Part shown: positions 37,220-45,705 of the stretch, piece by piece
How the letters are laid out: each line of letters begins with the position of its first letter
How positions within the stretch are numbered: position 1 is the stretch's first letter
Assembly: GCF_016901015.1 (NCBI RefSeq)
Contig: NZ_JAFEUP010000004.1
Coordinates: 372,001-436,000 of the forward strand
DNA length: 64,000 nucleotides
Direction: 5' to 3'
From: Zestomonas insulae
Lineage (GTDB): Bacteria; Pseudomonadota; Gammaproteobacteria; Pseudomonadales; Pseudomonadaceae
Program-made: the position numbers and the translations under genes
The notes under the pieces: model-generated
Told to the model about the DNA's origin: nothing
The model's input: only the letters and a program-made list of their open reading frames with translations
The model's database searches: none

Positions 37220-39928
37220 ATGACCCAGACCACCGCTTCGACCTGCTGCTACTGCGGCGTCGGCTGCGGCGTGCTGATCGAACACGACGGCGAGAAGATC
37301 CTCGGCGTGCAGGGCGATCCGGCGCATCCGGCCAACTTCGGCAAGCTGTGCAGCAAGGGCTCGACCCTGCACCTGACCGGCGACCTGGATGCGCGCGGCC
37401 TGTACCCCGAGCTGCGCCTGGGCAAGGGCCTGGCCCGCGCCCGTACCGACTGGGACGGCGCCCTCGAGCACGCCGCCAATCAGTTCGCCGCCACCATTCG
37501 CGAACACGGACCGGACAGCGTGGCCTTCTACATTTCCGGCCAGCTGCTGACCGAGGACTACTACGCCTTCAACAAGCTGGCGCGTGCGCTGGTCGGCACC
37601 AACAACATCGACAGCAATTCGCGGCTGTGCATGTCCAGCGCGGTGGTCGGCTACAAGCGCAGCCTCGGCGCCGACGCGCCGCCCTGCTCCTACGAGGACA
37701 TCGAGCAGACCGACTGCCTGCTGATCGCCGGCAGCAACATGGCCTACGCCCACCCGATCCTGTTCCGCCGCCTGGAAGCCGCCAAGGCGCAGCGCCCGGC
37801 CATGAAGATCATCGTCGTCGATCCACGGCGCACCGACACCGCCGAGCTGGCCGACCTGCACTTGGCGATCCTGCCCGGCACCGACGTGGCGCTGTTCCAC
37901 GGCCTGCTGCACCTGTTGCTCTGGGAAGGCTGGATCGATCCGCACTTCATCGAAGCGCACACCCAGGGCTTTGCCGAGCTCAAGACCTTGGTGCGCGACT
38001 ACACCCCAGCCTCGGTGGCGGCCATGTGCGGCATCGCCCAGGACGACCTGCTGCGCGCTGCGGAATGGATCGGCAAGGCGCCGAGCTTCCTGTCGCTGTG
38101 GTGCATGGGGCTCAACCAGTCGACCGCCGGCAGCGCCAAGAACAGTGCGCTGATCAACCTGCACCTGGCTACCGGACAGATCGGCAAACCGGGCGCCGGC
38201 CCGTTTTCGCTGACCGGCCAGCCCAACGCCATGGGCGGTCGTGAAACCGGTAGCCTGAGCAACCTGCTGCCCGGCCACCGCGAAGCCGCCAATCCCGAGC
38301 ACCGTGGCGAAGTCGCCGGCTACTGGGGCGTCGACAGCCTGCCCGAAACGCCCGGGCTGACCGCCATCGAGCTGTTCGAGGCGGTGCGTGACGGCCGCAT
38401 CAAGGCGCTGTGGATCGCCTGCACCAACCCGGCCCAGTCGTTGCCGGACCAGACCCGCGTGCGCGAGGCGTTGGCCGCCTGCCCGTTCGTGGTGGTCCAG
38501 GAAGCCTTCTTCACCACCGAGACCTGCGCCTACGCCGACCTGCTGCTGCCCGCCGCCAGTTGGGGCGAGAAGGACGGCACGGTGACCAACTCCGAGCGGC
38601 GCATCAGTCACGTGCGCCGCGCCGTGCCGGCGCCCGCCGAGGCGCGCGCGGACTGGGCGATTACTTGCGACTTCGCCCGTCGCCTGGAGCGCCAGCTGCG
38701 TCCCGGCATGCCGAGCCTGTTCGATTTCGATGGCCCGCAAGCGGTGTTTGCCGAGTTCGTGCCGCTGACTGCCAGTCGTGATCTCGATTACTCCGGCCTC
38801 AGCCATGCCCTCCTGGATGCCCAGGGACCGCAGCAGTGGCCATTCCCGACCGGCGCCCGCCAAGGCACCCCGCGCCTGTATGCCGATGGCCGCTTCCCCA
38901 CCGCCGACGGCCGCGCACGGTTCATTGCCGAGGCCTATCGCGCGCCGAAGGAGCGCCGCGAACAGCGCTATCCGCTGACGCTCAACACCGGCCGACTGCG
39001 CGACCAATGGCACGGCATGAGCCGCACCGGCACCGCCGCCAGGCTGTTCGGTCATGTCGAAGAGGCGCTGCTCAGCCTCAACCCGGACGATCTGCGCCTG
39101 CGCGGCCTGCACGACGGCGACCTGGCACGCGTGCACAGCCGGCGCGGCAGCCTGGTGGTGCCGGTGCAGGCCGACAGCAACCTGCGTGCCGGCCAGGCCT
39201 ACCTGCCGATGCACTGGGGCGACCGCTTCCTCAAGGGGCTCGGCACCAATGTACTGACCCTGCCGGCGTTCGATCCGCTATCCAAACAGCCAGAGCTCAA
39301 GCACGCCGGCATCGACGTCGAGAAAGTCGAGCTGCCCTGGCAGTTCTTCGCCCTGGTCGAGGGCGATGTGCAGCAGCGTTTCACCGCGCTGCGCCCGCTG
39401 TTTGAAAGTTTCGCCTACGCCAGCCTGAGCCTTACTGGCCGCGAGCGCCCGGCCGTGCTGATCAAAGCCGCCAGCGCGGAGCCGCCGGATGCCGAGCTGC
39501 TAACACGCATCGATGTGCTGCTGGGTGTCGATCAGGGCCCGGTGCTCGCCTACGACGACCCGCGGCGTGCGGTCGGCAAGCGAGTGCGCATCGAACAAGG
39601 ACGCATCGTCAGCCTGCGCCTGGCCGGCGAAACCGCCGCCCGCGACTGGCTGAAGAACCTGTGGAGCGAGGGCAAGGCCGACAGCGAACTGCGCCGCTGG
39701 CTGCTTGCCCCGCTGAGCACGCCGCCGGGTTCGGCCAGTACCGCCAAGGCCGGCAAGACCCTGTGCAACTGTCTGAATGTCAGCGAAGGCGCAGTATGCG
39801 CGGGCATTGCCCGGGGCCTCGATCTCGACGGCCTGAAGCGCGAGCTGAAGTGCGGCACCAGCTGTGGCTCCTGTGTCCCGGAAATCAAACGACTGCTGGC
39901 GCAACAGCCGGTGGCGATCCCTGCATGA
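37220..39928 (+). CDS. nasC: Assimilatory nitrate reductase, catalytic subunit (Mo-bisMGD)
   Basis: A 902-residue cytoplasmic molybdoenzyme that reduces nitrate to nitrite. An N-terminal [4Fe-4S] motif uses C9, C12, C16 and C44. The molybdenum ligand cysteine is expected in SNSRLCMSSAV (about residue 138). Molybdopterin domains follow, then the MoCo-binding C-terminal fold (LNTGRLRDQWH). A BFD-like [2Fe-2S] domain closes the protein (C849, C851, C878, C882, C885 region; CNCLNVSE and CGTSCGSC). That extra domain supplies the centre missing from the flavoprotein subunit, so the two should work together. Known homologues are called NasA or NasC. Confidence 0.95.
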   Translation: MTQTTASTCCYCGVGCGVLIEHDGEKILGVQGDPAHPANFGKLCSKGSTLHLTGDLDARGLYPELRLGKGLARARTDWDGALEHAANQFAATIREHGPDSVAFYISGQLLTEDYYAFNKLARALVGTNNIDSNSRLCMSSAVVGYKRSLGADAPPCSYEDIEQTDCLLIAGSNMAYAHPILFRRLEAAKAQRPAMKIIVVDPRRTDTAELADLHLAILPGTDVALFHGLLHLLLWEGWIDPHFIEAHTQGFAELKTLVRDYTPASVAAMCGIAQDDLLRAAEWIGKAPSFLSLWCMGLNQSTAGSAKNSALINLHLATGQIGKPGAGPFSLTGQPNAMGGRETGSLSNLLPGHREAANPEHRGEVAGYWGVDSLPETPGLTAIELFEAVRDGRIKALWIACTNPAQSLPDQTRVREALAACPFVVVQEAFFTTETCAYADLLLPAASWGEKDGTVTNSERRISHVRRAVPAPAEARADWAITCDFARRLERQLRPGMPSLFDFDGPQAVFAEFVPLTASRDLDYSGLSHALLDAQGPQQWPFPTGARQGTPRLYADGRFPTADGRARFIAEAYRAPKERREQRYPLTLNTGRLRDQWHGMSRTGTAARLFGHVEEALLSLNPDDLRLRGLHDGDLARVHSRRGSLVVPVQADSNLRAGQAYLPMHWGDRFLKGLGTNVLTLPAFDPLSKQPELKHAGIDVEKVELPWQFFALVEGDVQQRFTALRPLFESFAYASLSLTGRERPAVLIKAASAEPPDAELLTRIDVLLGVDQGPVLAYDDPRRAVGKRVRIEQGRIVSLRLAGETAARDWLKNLWSEGKADSELRRWLLAPLSTPPGSASTAKAGKTLCNCLNVSEGAVCAGIARGLDLDGLKRELKCGTSCGSCVPEIKRLLAQQPVAIPA

Positions 39929-39967
39929 CCGTGGGGCGCCTGCCGCCCCTGTGAGGAGATAGCGCTT

Positions 39968-40702
39968 ATGAACGCGAAAGTCTGGCTGGTGGGCGCAGGC
40001 CCAGGTGATCCGGAATTACTGACCCTCAAGGCGGTCAAGGCGCTGCGCCAGGCCGATGTGGTGATGATCGACGACCTGGTCAATCCGGCGGTGCTGGAAC
40101 ATTGCCCCGACGCGCGGGTGGTGCCGGTCGGCAAGCGCGGCGGCTGCCGTTCCACCCCGCAGGCGTTCATCCATCGCCTGATGCTGCGCTATGCCCGCCA
40201 GGGCAAGTGCGTGGTGCGCCTGAAAGGCGGCGACCCGTGCATCTTCGGCCGCGGTAGCGAAGAAGCCGACTGGCTGGCCGAGCACGGCATCGAAGTAGAG
40301 CTGGTCAACGGCATCACCGCCGGCCTGGCCGGCGCGACCAACTGTGGCATTCCGCTGACCCTGCGTGGCGTCGCCCGCGGCGTGACCCTAGTGACTGCAC
40401 ACACTCAGGACGACAGCACCCTGAACTGGCAGGCCCTCGCCCAGGGTGGCACCACGCTGGTGGTCTACATGGGTGTGGCCAAGCTCAGCGAAGTACGTGA
40501 AAGCCTGCTGGCAGGCGGCATGCGCGCCGACATGCCAGTGGCGATGATCGAGAACGCCTCACTCCCCGAACAACGCGAATGCCGAAGCAGCCTGGCAAGC
40601 ATGCAGCAGGATGCCCTGCACTTTCGCCTGCAAAGCCCGGCCATCCTGGTCATCGGCGAGGTCGCCGGCGAACAGCAACAAGCCCTGGCACTGAGCGCCT
40701 GA
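39968..40702 (+). CDS. cobA: Uroporphyrinogen-III C-methyltransferase (SUMT)
   Basis: A 244-residue tetrapyrrole methylase that uses SAM to convert uroporphyrinogen III to precorrin-2, the precursor of siroheme and cobalamin. Motifs: VWLVGAGPGDPELLT (SAM loop, residues 5-19), DDLVNPAVL, VRLKGGDPCIFGRG, and GITAGLAGATNCGIPLT. Strong ribosome site GAGGAG eight bases before ATG. It is co-transcribed with the nitrate reductase genes and so would be induced when siroheme for nitrite reductase is needed. A terminator follows. Only the methylase is present, without the CysG dehydrogenase/chelatase part. Confidence 0.96.
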   Translation: MNAKVWLVGAGPGDPELLTLKAVKALRQADVVMIDDLVNPAVLEHCPDARVVPVGKRGGCRSTPQAFIHRLMLRYARQGKCVVRLKGGDPCIFGRGSEEADWLAEHGIEVELVNGITAGLAGATNCGIPLTLRGVARGVTLVTAHTQDDSTLNWQALAQGGTTLVVYMGVAKLSEVRESLLAGGMRADMPVAMIENASLPEQRECRSSLASMQQDALHFRLQSPAILVIGEVAGEQQQALALSA

Positions 40703-40727
40703 TTTCTCCACTCCTGCGGAGTACCTC

Positions 40728-40756
40728 AACCGGCCCACCAGGCCGGTTCTTTTTTT
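40728..40756 (+). terminator. Intrinsic terminator after cobA
   Basis: 8-bp stem (40728-40735 and 40741-40748) with a five-base loop, then C and seven T. It ends the nitrate reductase operon. Confidence 0.92.
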
Positions 40757-40761
40757 CAGGC

Positions 40762-40789
40762 AAAGAAAAACCCGGCCGAAGCCGGGTTT
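40762..40789 (-). terminator. Intrinsic terminator after oprF
   Basis: 9-bp stem (40768-40776 and 40781-40789, CGAA loop as read on the plus strand), followed on the minus strand by TTCTTTG. It lies back to back with the cobA terminator. Confidence 0.9.
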
Positions 40790-40812
40790 CTCTGGTTAGC
40801 GACCTAGTCCAA

Positions 40813-41844
40813 TTACTTGGGCTGGGCTTCCACGGCCGCTTCTACGCGGCGGTTGACGGCGCGCCCTTCGGCAGTAGCGTTGTCAGCCACCGGACGGGAT
40901 TCGCCATAACCAACCGACTCGATGCGCTCGCCACCGACACCGTATTGGTTGACCAGCACGTCTTTGACCGCATTGGCGCGGCGCTCGGACAGTTTCTGGT
41001 TGTAGGCGTCAGTACCGACGGAGTCAGTGTGGCCTTCAACGGTGGTGGTGGTAGCCGGGTATTGCTGCATGAAGTCAGCCAGGTTTTTGATGTCGCCGTA
41101 GCTTTCTTCTTTCACTTTGGACTTGTCGAAGTCGAACTTCACGTCCAGCTCGACGCGGACGTTCTCGGCCGCTTGTGGGCAGCCATCGGCGTCAACGGTG
41201 ACGTTGGCCGGGGTATCCGGGCACTTGTCGACGTTGTCGCACACGCCATCGTTGTCGCTGTCCGCGCAGACTTCGGCCACCGGCTCAGCTGGCGGAACCG
41301 GCTTGGCGCCGCCGAAGTTGAGACCGACGCCGACGCCGGCCATCCACTCGGAATCGCCGCGGTCGAAGTTGTACAGGCCATCCACGCCGCCGCGGGCGTA
41401 GAAGTGCTCGGTGAAGTAGTACTTCAGGCCGGCACCGAGGATGCCCTGGGTGGTGTGGTCACGACCGCTGGATTCCTGGCCGATGCTCTGATGGCCAACA
41501 CCTGCGGAAACGTAAGGACGCAGACCTGGGCCGGGCTCACCGAAGTGGTACAGGGCGGTCAGGGCGGCGTTGTCACCCTTGATGTCCTTGTTGGTCGCAT
41601 CGGTGCGGATATCGTGGTACTGCCCGTAGGACAGGGCGAGTTCGACATCTTCGGTCAGGAAGTAGCCGAGCGAACCACCGAACAGGTTACCTTCGTCTCC
41701 GTTGTACCCGCGGGTAGTGTCGGTGAAGTAACGGCTGCCGAAAATTTCTGCTTCGACTGCACCTTGGCCTTGGGCCAGCGCGCTGAGCGAAACACTTCCG
41801 ATCAGTGAACCAATGACTACGGCTAAGGTGTTTTTCGCTTTCAT
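40813..41844 (-). CDS. oprF: OprF, major outer-membrane porin with OmpA-type peptidoglycan-binding domain
   Basis: A 343-residue protein with signal peptide (about 1-24, ending ALA), an eight-stranded N-terminal barrel (about 25-180), a proline hinge, a loop with four cysteines (C-A-D-S-D-N-D-G-V-C and later two), and a C-terminal OmpA domain (about 225-335; VKFDFDKSKV, VEGHTDSVGTDAYNQKLSERRA) that binds diaminopimelate in peptidoglycan. It is the main non-specific porin and wall anchor of Pseudomonas. It is convergent with cobA, as in P. aeruginosa. Upstream lies exbD rather than sigX. A palindrome ATTCAA-N6-TTGAAT (41942-41959) sits about 100 bases before the start. Confidence 0.97.
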   Translation of the reverse strand: MKAKNTLAVVIGSLIGSVSLSALAQGQGAVEAEIFGSRYFTDTTRGYNGDEGNLFGGSLGYFLTEDVELALSYGQYHDIRTDATNKDIKGDNAALTALYHFGEPGPGLRPYVSAGVGHQSIGQESSGRDHTTQGILGAGLKYYFTEHFYARGGVDGLYNFDRGDSEWMAGVGVGLNFGGAKPVPPAEPVAEVCADSDNDGVCDNVDKCPDTPANVTVDADGCPQAAENVRVELDVKFDFDKSKVKEESYGDIKNLADFMQQYPATTTTVEGHTDSVGTDAYNQKLSERRANAVKDVLVNQYGVGGERIESVGYGESRPVADNATAEGRAVNRRVEAAVEAQPK

Positions 41845-42037
41845 CCTTAAAAATCCCCAGTTGGCTGTATTACGAGTTGGTGGTTACACACGTGGACTTG
41901 AACAAAAGTAGTAGACGCCTGCAGTTATCGCGAGTCGCGCTATTCAATATTTTTTGAATCCGCTAACAAATTGCAAAGTGCCACCACACAGATTAGTACT
42001 CGTGCTCTCGCCGTAAGTTCCAACATCAGTTGGGAAT

Positions 42038-42073
42038 AAAAAAACCGCTCTTCCCCTGCCTGAAGAAGAACGG
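42038..42073 (-). terminator. Intrinsic terminator after exbD
   Basis: 9-bp stem (42045-42053 and 42065-42073, one G-U pair on RNA) and a T-run on the minus strand from the A-tract at 42038-42044, 29 bases after the exbD stop. It separates the tonB group from oprF. Confidence 0.85.
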
Positions 42074-42101
42074 CTGAAAAACATTGTCCAGTTGTGGGCG
42101 A

Positions 42102-42503
42102 TCAGCGTGCCGTGATCACCGCCAGCTTGGTGATGCCCGCCCGCTCTATCGAAGCCATGGCCTTGGCGACTTGGCCGTAATTCACCGTTTCATCGGCTTG
42201 AAGTTGGACGCGCAGTTCCGAGTCTTTTGCCTTCGCCGCTTCGAGATTGCTTTGCAACAAGTCCGTTTGAATCTCGTCCTTGTTGAGGAAGAACTTCCCG
42301 TCGCCGTCGATGCTGACCACCAGCGGATCTTTCTGCTCCGGCGGCGCTACCGCTTCGGTCTTCGGCAAGTTGATCGGAATCGCGTTGGTCAGCAGTGGTG
42401 CGGTGACGATGAACACCACCAGCAGCACCAGCATCACGTCGACCAGGGGCGTCACGTTGATCTCGCTGAGCACTTCGTCGCTGTCTTGTGTGGAGAAGGC
42501 CAT
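42102..42503 (-). CDS. exbD: ExbD, proton-channel subunit of the TonB energy complex
   Basis: A 133-residue inner-membrane protein with one N-terminal TM helix (about 20-40) holding the key aspartate in NVTPLVDVMLVLLVVF (D22), followed by a periplasmic domain. ExbD with ExbB forms the motor that powers TonB from the proton gradient. It lies one base after exbB on the same strand and is the last gene before a terminator. The domain layout separates it from TolR, although the two families are related; linkage to tonB settles the assignment. Confidence 0.95.
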   Translation of the reverse strand: MAFSTQDSDEVLSEINVTPLVDVMLVLLVVFIVTAPLLTNAIPINLPKTEAVAPPEQKDPLVVSIDGDGKFFLNKDEIQTDLLQSNLEAAKAKDSELRVQLQADETVNYGQVAKAMASIERAGITKLAVITAR

Positions 42504-42504
42504 A

Positions 42505-43224
42505 TCAGGACGCCTCCTTCACTTTCGCCGCGCCGCTGGCCGCGCCCGCCTTGGCGGTCGGCAACTGGATCAGCTTGAAGGCACTCTTCTGCGCCAGGCT
42601 GTAGAAGTCATGGGCAAAATCGTCGAGATCGGCGGCGTTCAGCTTCAAACGGCGGAGGAAGTAGTTGTAAACCAGCACCGCAGGCACCGCGACCGCGATT
42701 CCCACGCCGGTGGCCACCAGCGCCGCGCCGATCGGTCCGGCGACGGTTTCCAGGCTCGCCGAGCCGGCCGCGCTGATGCCCTTGAGCGCTTCCATGATGC
42801 CCCACACGGTGCCGAACAGACCGATGAACGGCGAGGTCGAGCCAATCGAAGCGAGCACCGCGAGACCCGATTCCAGCGAACGACGCTCACGCTGAATCTG
42901 CTGACGCAGCGCACGTTCCAGGCGGTCCTGGTGGTTGATGGCCTGGCTCAGGTCGCCCTGGCCGTTGTCCTGGATACGGATTGCGCCGAAGCCAGCCTGC
43001 GCCACACGAGACACCGCGCCGGGCTGGGCGGTGACCAGATCAGCCGCGCCATCGAGGCTGGAAGCGCCCCAGAAGAGTTTCTGGAACTTGCGGTCCTGGC
43101 CCTTCAGACGGCCGAACTGCAGGCCCTTGAGCAGGGCCAGGCCCCAGGTGATGACGGAAAAGCCGATCAGCAGCCAGATGACCGCGTGTTCGATGGATTC
43201 GAGTGGGGATGCCAGTAGGTTCAT
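42505..43224 (-). CDS. exbB: ExbB, proton-channel subunit of the TonB energy complex
   Basis: A 239-residue inner-membrane protein with three TM helices (about 12-34, 127-150 and 160-185) and a cytoplasmic helical domain between the first two. MotA/TolQ/ExbB signatures: RRSLESGLAVLASIGSTSPFIGLFGTVWGIM and the third helix ALVATGVGIAVAVPAVLVYN. Five ExbB subunits surround an ExbD dimer and couple proton flow to TonB. The order tonB-exbB-exbD with small gaps indicates one operon. The TonB receptor in this window (24084-26156) would depend on this or a second such complex. Confidence 0.96.
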   Translation of the reverse strand: MNLLASPLESIEHAVIWLLIGFSVITWGLALLKGLQFGRLKGQDRKFQKLFWGASSLDGAADLVTAQPGAVSRVAQAGFGAIRIQDNGQGDLSQAINHQDRLERALRQQIQRERRSLESGLAVLASIGSTSPFIGLFGTVWGIMEALKGISAAGSASLETVAGPIGAALVATGVGIAVAVPAVLVYNYFLRRLKLNAADLDDFAHDFYSLAQKSAFKLIQLPTAKAGAASGAAKVKEAS

Positions 43225-43265
43225 GTCGGGCTCTCTCTAGTTCAGCAAAAGAAAATGTCGTTTGT

Positions 43266-44084
43266 TCAATGCAGGCGGAAATCGATCGGCACACTGACCC
43301 AGCCGTCCTGGGCCACGTCGCCGCGCTTGGCGGGGACGAAGCTCCAGCGCTTGACCGCACGCACCGCGGCCTCATCCAGCGATTCGCGACCGCTGGAGGT
43401 CTGCACCTGGATCTCGCTCGGCTTACCGCTGGCCAGCACGTGGACTCGCAGCAGCACCGTGCCTTCCCAGCCGCGACGCTGAGCCAGCGACGGGTATTCC
43501 GGCGCCGGATTGCGCAGGTAGCCGGCATTGGCGGACGGCGGCGTTACCGGGGCCGGCGCGGGTGGCGCCGGCGGTGCAGGAGGCGCTGGTGGCGCTGGTG
43601 GCGCGACTTCCTTGGGTGCCGGAGCGGGCTCGACCGGTTTTGGGGCCGGTTTCGGCGGTGGCGGCACGGGCTTGGGTTTCGGTTTGGGCAACGGCTTTGG
43701 TGGCGGCTTGACTGCCAGCTCATCCACCACCGGCGGTGGCGGCTCGACCGGCTGCACGATGGGTTCCGGTGGCGGCGGCTCCACAACGGGCGGTGCCGGG
43801 CTGGTGAATTCGATGGTCATCGGTGGAATTTCCACCGGCACTTCGGGCAGCAGCGGCGCGGGCCGCTGGCTCAGCCAGTAGATCAATGCGCCATGGAGCA
43901 CCAGGGCGAAGGCGCCGAGCAGCAGGCTTTCGCGACGGCTCAGCGCACCTTTGGGCGGCACGTGGTGCTGGCGATCACGTCCCAGCGGCTGGCGATGCGG
44001 GCGTCCCAGATCCAGCAGATCGGCACTGGGCGCTTCACGCCAGAACAACGCCTGGGTGCTGGCCGCGCTTTGTGCATTGCCCAT
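43266..44084 (-). CDS. tonB: TonB, energy transducer for outer-membrane receptors
   Basis: A 272-residue protein with a cytoplasmic N-terminal extension of about 52 residues (longer than in E. coli TonB), one TM helix (about 53-71), a long Pro/Lys/Glu-rich periplasmic spacer (about 75-185, including KPLPKPKPKP and a run of PPAP repeats), and a C-terminal TonB domain (about 190-272; YPSLAQRRGWEGTVLLRV, VKRWSFVPAKRG). The Ser-His pair of the TM helix appears as RRES... and LVLHG. It energises siderophore, haem and PQQ receptors. The start ATG has AGGAG upstream (TCGAGGAGTAAATCG). Confidence 0.95.
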   Translation of the reverse strand: MGNAQSAASTQALFWREAPSADLLDLGRPHRQPLGRDRQHHVPPKGALSRRESLLLGAFALVLHGALIYWLSQRPAPLLPEVPVEIPPMTIEFTSPAPPVVEPPPPEPIVQPVEPPPPVVDELAVKPPPKPLPKPKPKPVPPPPKPAPKPVEPAPAPKEVAPPAPPAPPAPPAPPAPAPVTPPSANAGYLRNPAPEYPSLAQRRGWEGTVLLRVHVLASGKPSEIQVQTSSGRESLDEAAVRAVKRWSFVPAKRGDVAQDGWVSVPIDFRLH

Positions 44085-44683
44085 CGATTTACTCCTCGAA
44101 ATCCTGATGCATTCCCGCCCCCGGCGAGACTGGTAGCGGTCGCCGCTTCGCGCTGAAAGGGCCTGCGCAGAGCGGTTGCCGCGGTTGAGGGGATGATTGA
44201 CGGCAGCTCTTATCTCATAAAGTAATTTTTATTGATTTTGTAATTTCCAAAAGGAATATATGAAATATAACCTGTTGTTTTTAAACGCTTTATTAATACG
44301 CTAAACGTGCAAGGCATACAAAAAATGCCTGAAAGGCATGAACACAAGCGAACCGCCCCTAGCGCCTCCGAGCCCGATCTGCCGGCACAAAAAAAGCCCC
44401 GGGCAACAAGTGCTGACGGGGCTTGGCAAGAAACGACGGCGCCGCTGGCTGGCGTCAGCAGCGACACATGGGCGCGACGGCGCTGCGGTACTGCCGGAGT
44501 GGTCGCTTATCGATGCGGCTCATGGGTCATCTCGCCCCGGGGCTGGCTGGCCATAAACATATTCCATATGAATCTAATACCTTGCATGTAGCTTAATTGA
44601 CGGAATAAGCGCCTGCATTTAAAACCCCCATCAGGGACCGGGCAAATACCTTCGCCCTATTTTTTCAATGCCAGGAAAGCATC
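44085..44683. other. 600-base non-coding region with an AT-rich island and a minus-strand terminator
   Basis: Positions 44211-44310 are only 24% G+C (24 of 100), far below the surrounding DNA, and probably carry the tonB promoter. I could not find a convincing Fur box in it. On the right side an orphan terminator points left (44389-44424). Near the LysR start, ATTCCATATGAAT (44561-44573) is close to palindromic and may be an operator. No credible gene is seen, although short open frames exist on both strands. Confidence 0.6.
44389..44424 (-). terminator. Orphan intrinsic terminator, minus strand
   Basis: 8-bp stem AAGCCCCG/CGGGGCTT (44394-44401 and 44417-44424) with a 15-base loop, followed on the minus strand by seven T (complement of 44389-44395). 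No annotated minus-strand gene lies to its right, so it may end a small RNA that starts in the 44430-44600 interval. Confidence 0.75.
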
Positions 44684-45619
44684 ATGGATCTGCGTCAACT
44701 GCGTTACTTCATCGCCCTGCTCGAGCACCGCAGTTTCGTACGCGCGGCCGACGCGATCGGCATTACCCAGCCGGCCTTCAGCCGCAGCATTCAAGGCCTC
44801 GAGCAGGAGTTCGGCTGCCAACTGGTCGACCGCGGCAACAAGGATCTGCGCCCCACGCCGGAGGGTCAGCTGGTGTTGCAGCACGCCCTGCGCCTGGTGC
44901 AGGGCGCGAGCAATCTGGTCCACGAGATCAACCAGATGACCAAGCTGGATGCCGGCGAGCTGCGCTTCGGCTGCGGCCCAGCGTCGGCGGTGGCGCTGGT
45001 GCCGGATGCGGTGGCCAGTTTCGTCAACCGCCACCCCAAGGTGCGCACTGCCTTTATGGTCGACAACTGGGAAAAGCTCGGCCGCGCGCTGAGCCGCGAC
45101 GAGATCGAATTCTTCGTCGCCGACATCCGCCATTTCGAGGCCGACCCCAGCTTCCAGACCCAGGCGCTGACCGCCAAGCGTGGGCTGTTCTTCTGCCGCC
45201 CGGAGCATCCGCTGCTAGGCAAGGAAAGCCTGTCGACCAACGACATGTTCAGCTACCCGCTGGCCGCATCGCAGATTCCACCGGGGGTGCGCAAGGTGCT
45301 CGCCAACCTCAACGGACGCATCGATTTCGCGCCGAGCATCGAGGCCGAGCACTACCTCGCCCTGCTGCGCATCGTCCGGCAGACCGACGCCATCGGCATC
45401 GGTACCGAGGAGGCGTACCGCGAGGCGATCGCCCGGGGCGAGCTGGTCCACCTGCGCTTTCGCAACCTGCCACACAACCTCGACGGCCTGTTTGCCCGCT
45501 GCGGCATCGTCAGTCGCACCGGTTTCCGGCTGTCGCCGGCGGCCCGCGCGATGATCGAGACGCTGATCGAGGTGGACCAGGTCAGTGCGGCGCTGGAAGC
45601 GGTCAAAGTCGCGAGTTGA
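44684..45619 (+). CDS. LysR-family transcriptional regulator
   Basis: A 311-residue LysR protein: N-terminal winged helix-turn-helix (residues 1-60; MDLRQLRYFIALLEHRSFVRAADAIGITQPAFSRSIQGLE) and a C-terminal inducer-binding domain (about 90-300). The inducer is not predictable. There is no divergent partner gene; the next gene on the same strand encodes a DUF3016 protein 86 bases away, followed by the efflux operon. It may regulate these or a distant target. An AT-rich upstream region with a near-palindrome could be its own operator. Confidence 0.92.
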   Translation: MDLRQLRYFIALLEHRSFVRAADAIGITQPAFSRSIQGLEQEFGCQLVDRGNKDLRPTPEGQLVLQHALRLVQGASNLVHEINQMTKLDAGELRFGCGPASAVALVPDAVASFVNRHPKVRTAFMVDNWEKLGRALSRDEIEFFVADIRHFEADPSFQTQALTAKRGLFFCRPEHPLLGKESLSTNDMFSYPLAASQIPPGVRKVLANLNGRIDFAPSIEAEHYLALLRIVRQTDAIGIGTEEAYREAIARGELVHLRFRNLPHNLDGLFARCGIVSRTGFRLSPAARAMIETLIEVDQVSAALEAVKVAS

Positions 45620-45705
45620 CCGCTGGTCAGCATGATTTCCAATGCTGACCAGCGGCGTAGACTGGAAGCAGGCGCGGCCGGCGATTCCGCGTCAGGAGGT
45701 GCGCA

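Noticed and set aside
37157..39214. A 685-codon open frame on the minus strand
   Set aside because: Antisense shadow of the nitrate reductase gene, rich in Gly, Gln, His and Ala with no recognisable family. The same applies to 23169-25091 and 30403-32316 on the minus strand.
41845..42037. A SigX or AlgU promoter for oprF
   Set aside because: GTAACC and GAACTT elements occur on the minus strand, but no matching -10 lies at the required 16-17 base spacing.
44211..44310. A Fur box upstream of tonB
   Set aside because: The region is AT-rich and contains ATAAAGTAATTTTTATTGA-like sequence, but I could not align 19 bases to the Fur consensus with enough matches. A Zur-like GGTTATATTTCATATA was also considered and fails in the right half-site.
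44210..44467. A small 85-residue gene on the minus strand upstream of tonB
   Set aside because: It runs through an intrinsic terminator and the AT-rich island, and its composition is unlike a protein; no ribosome-binding site precedes it.
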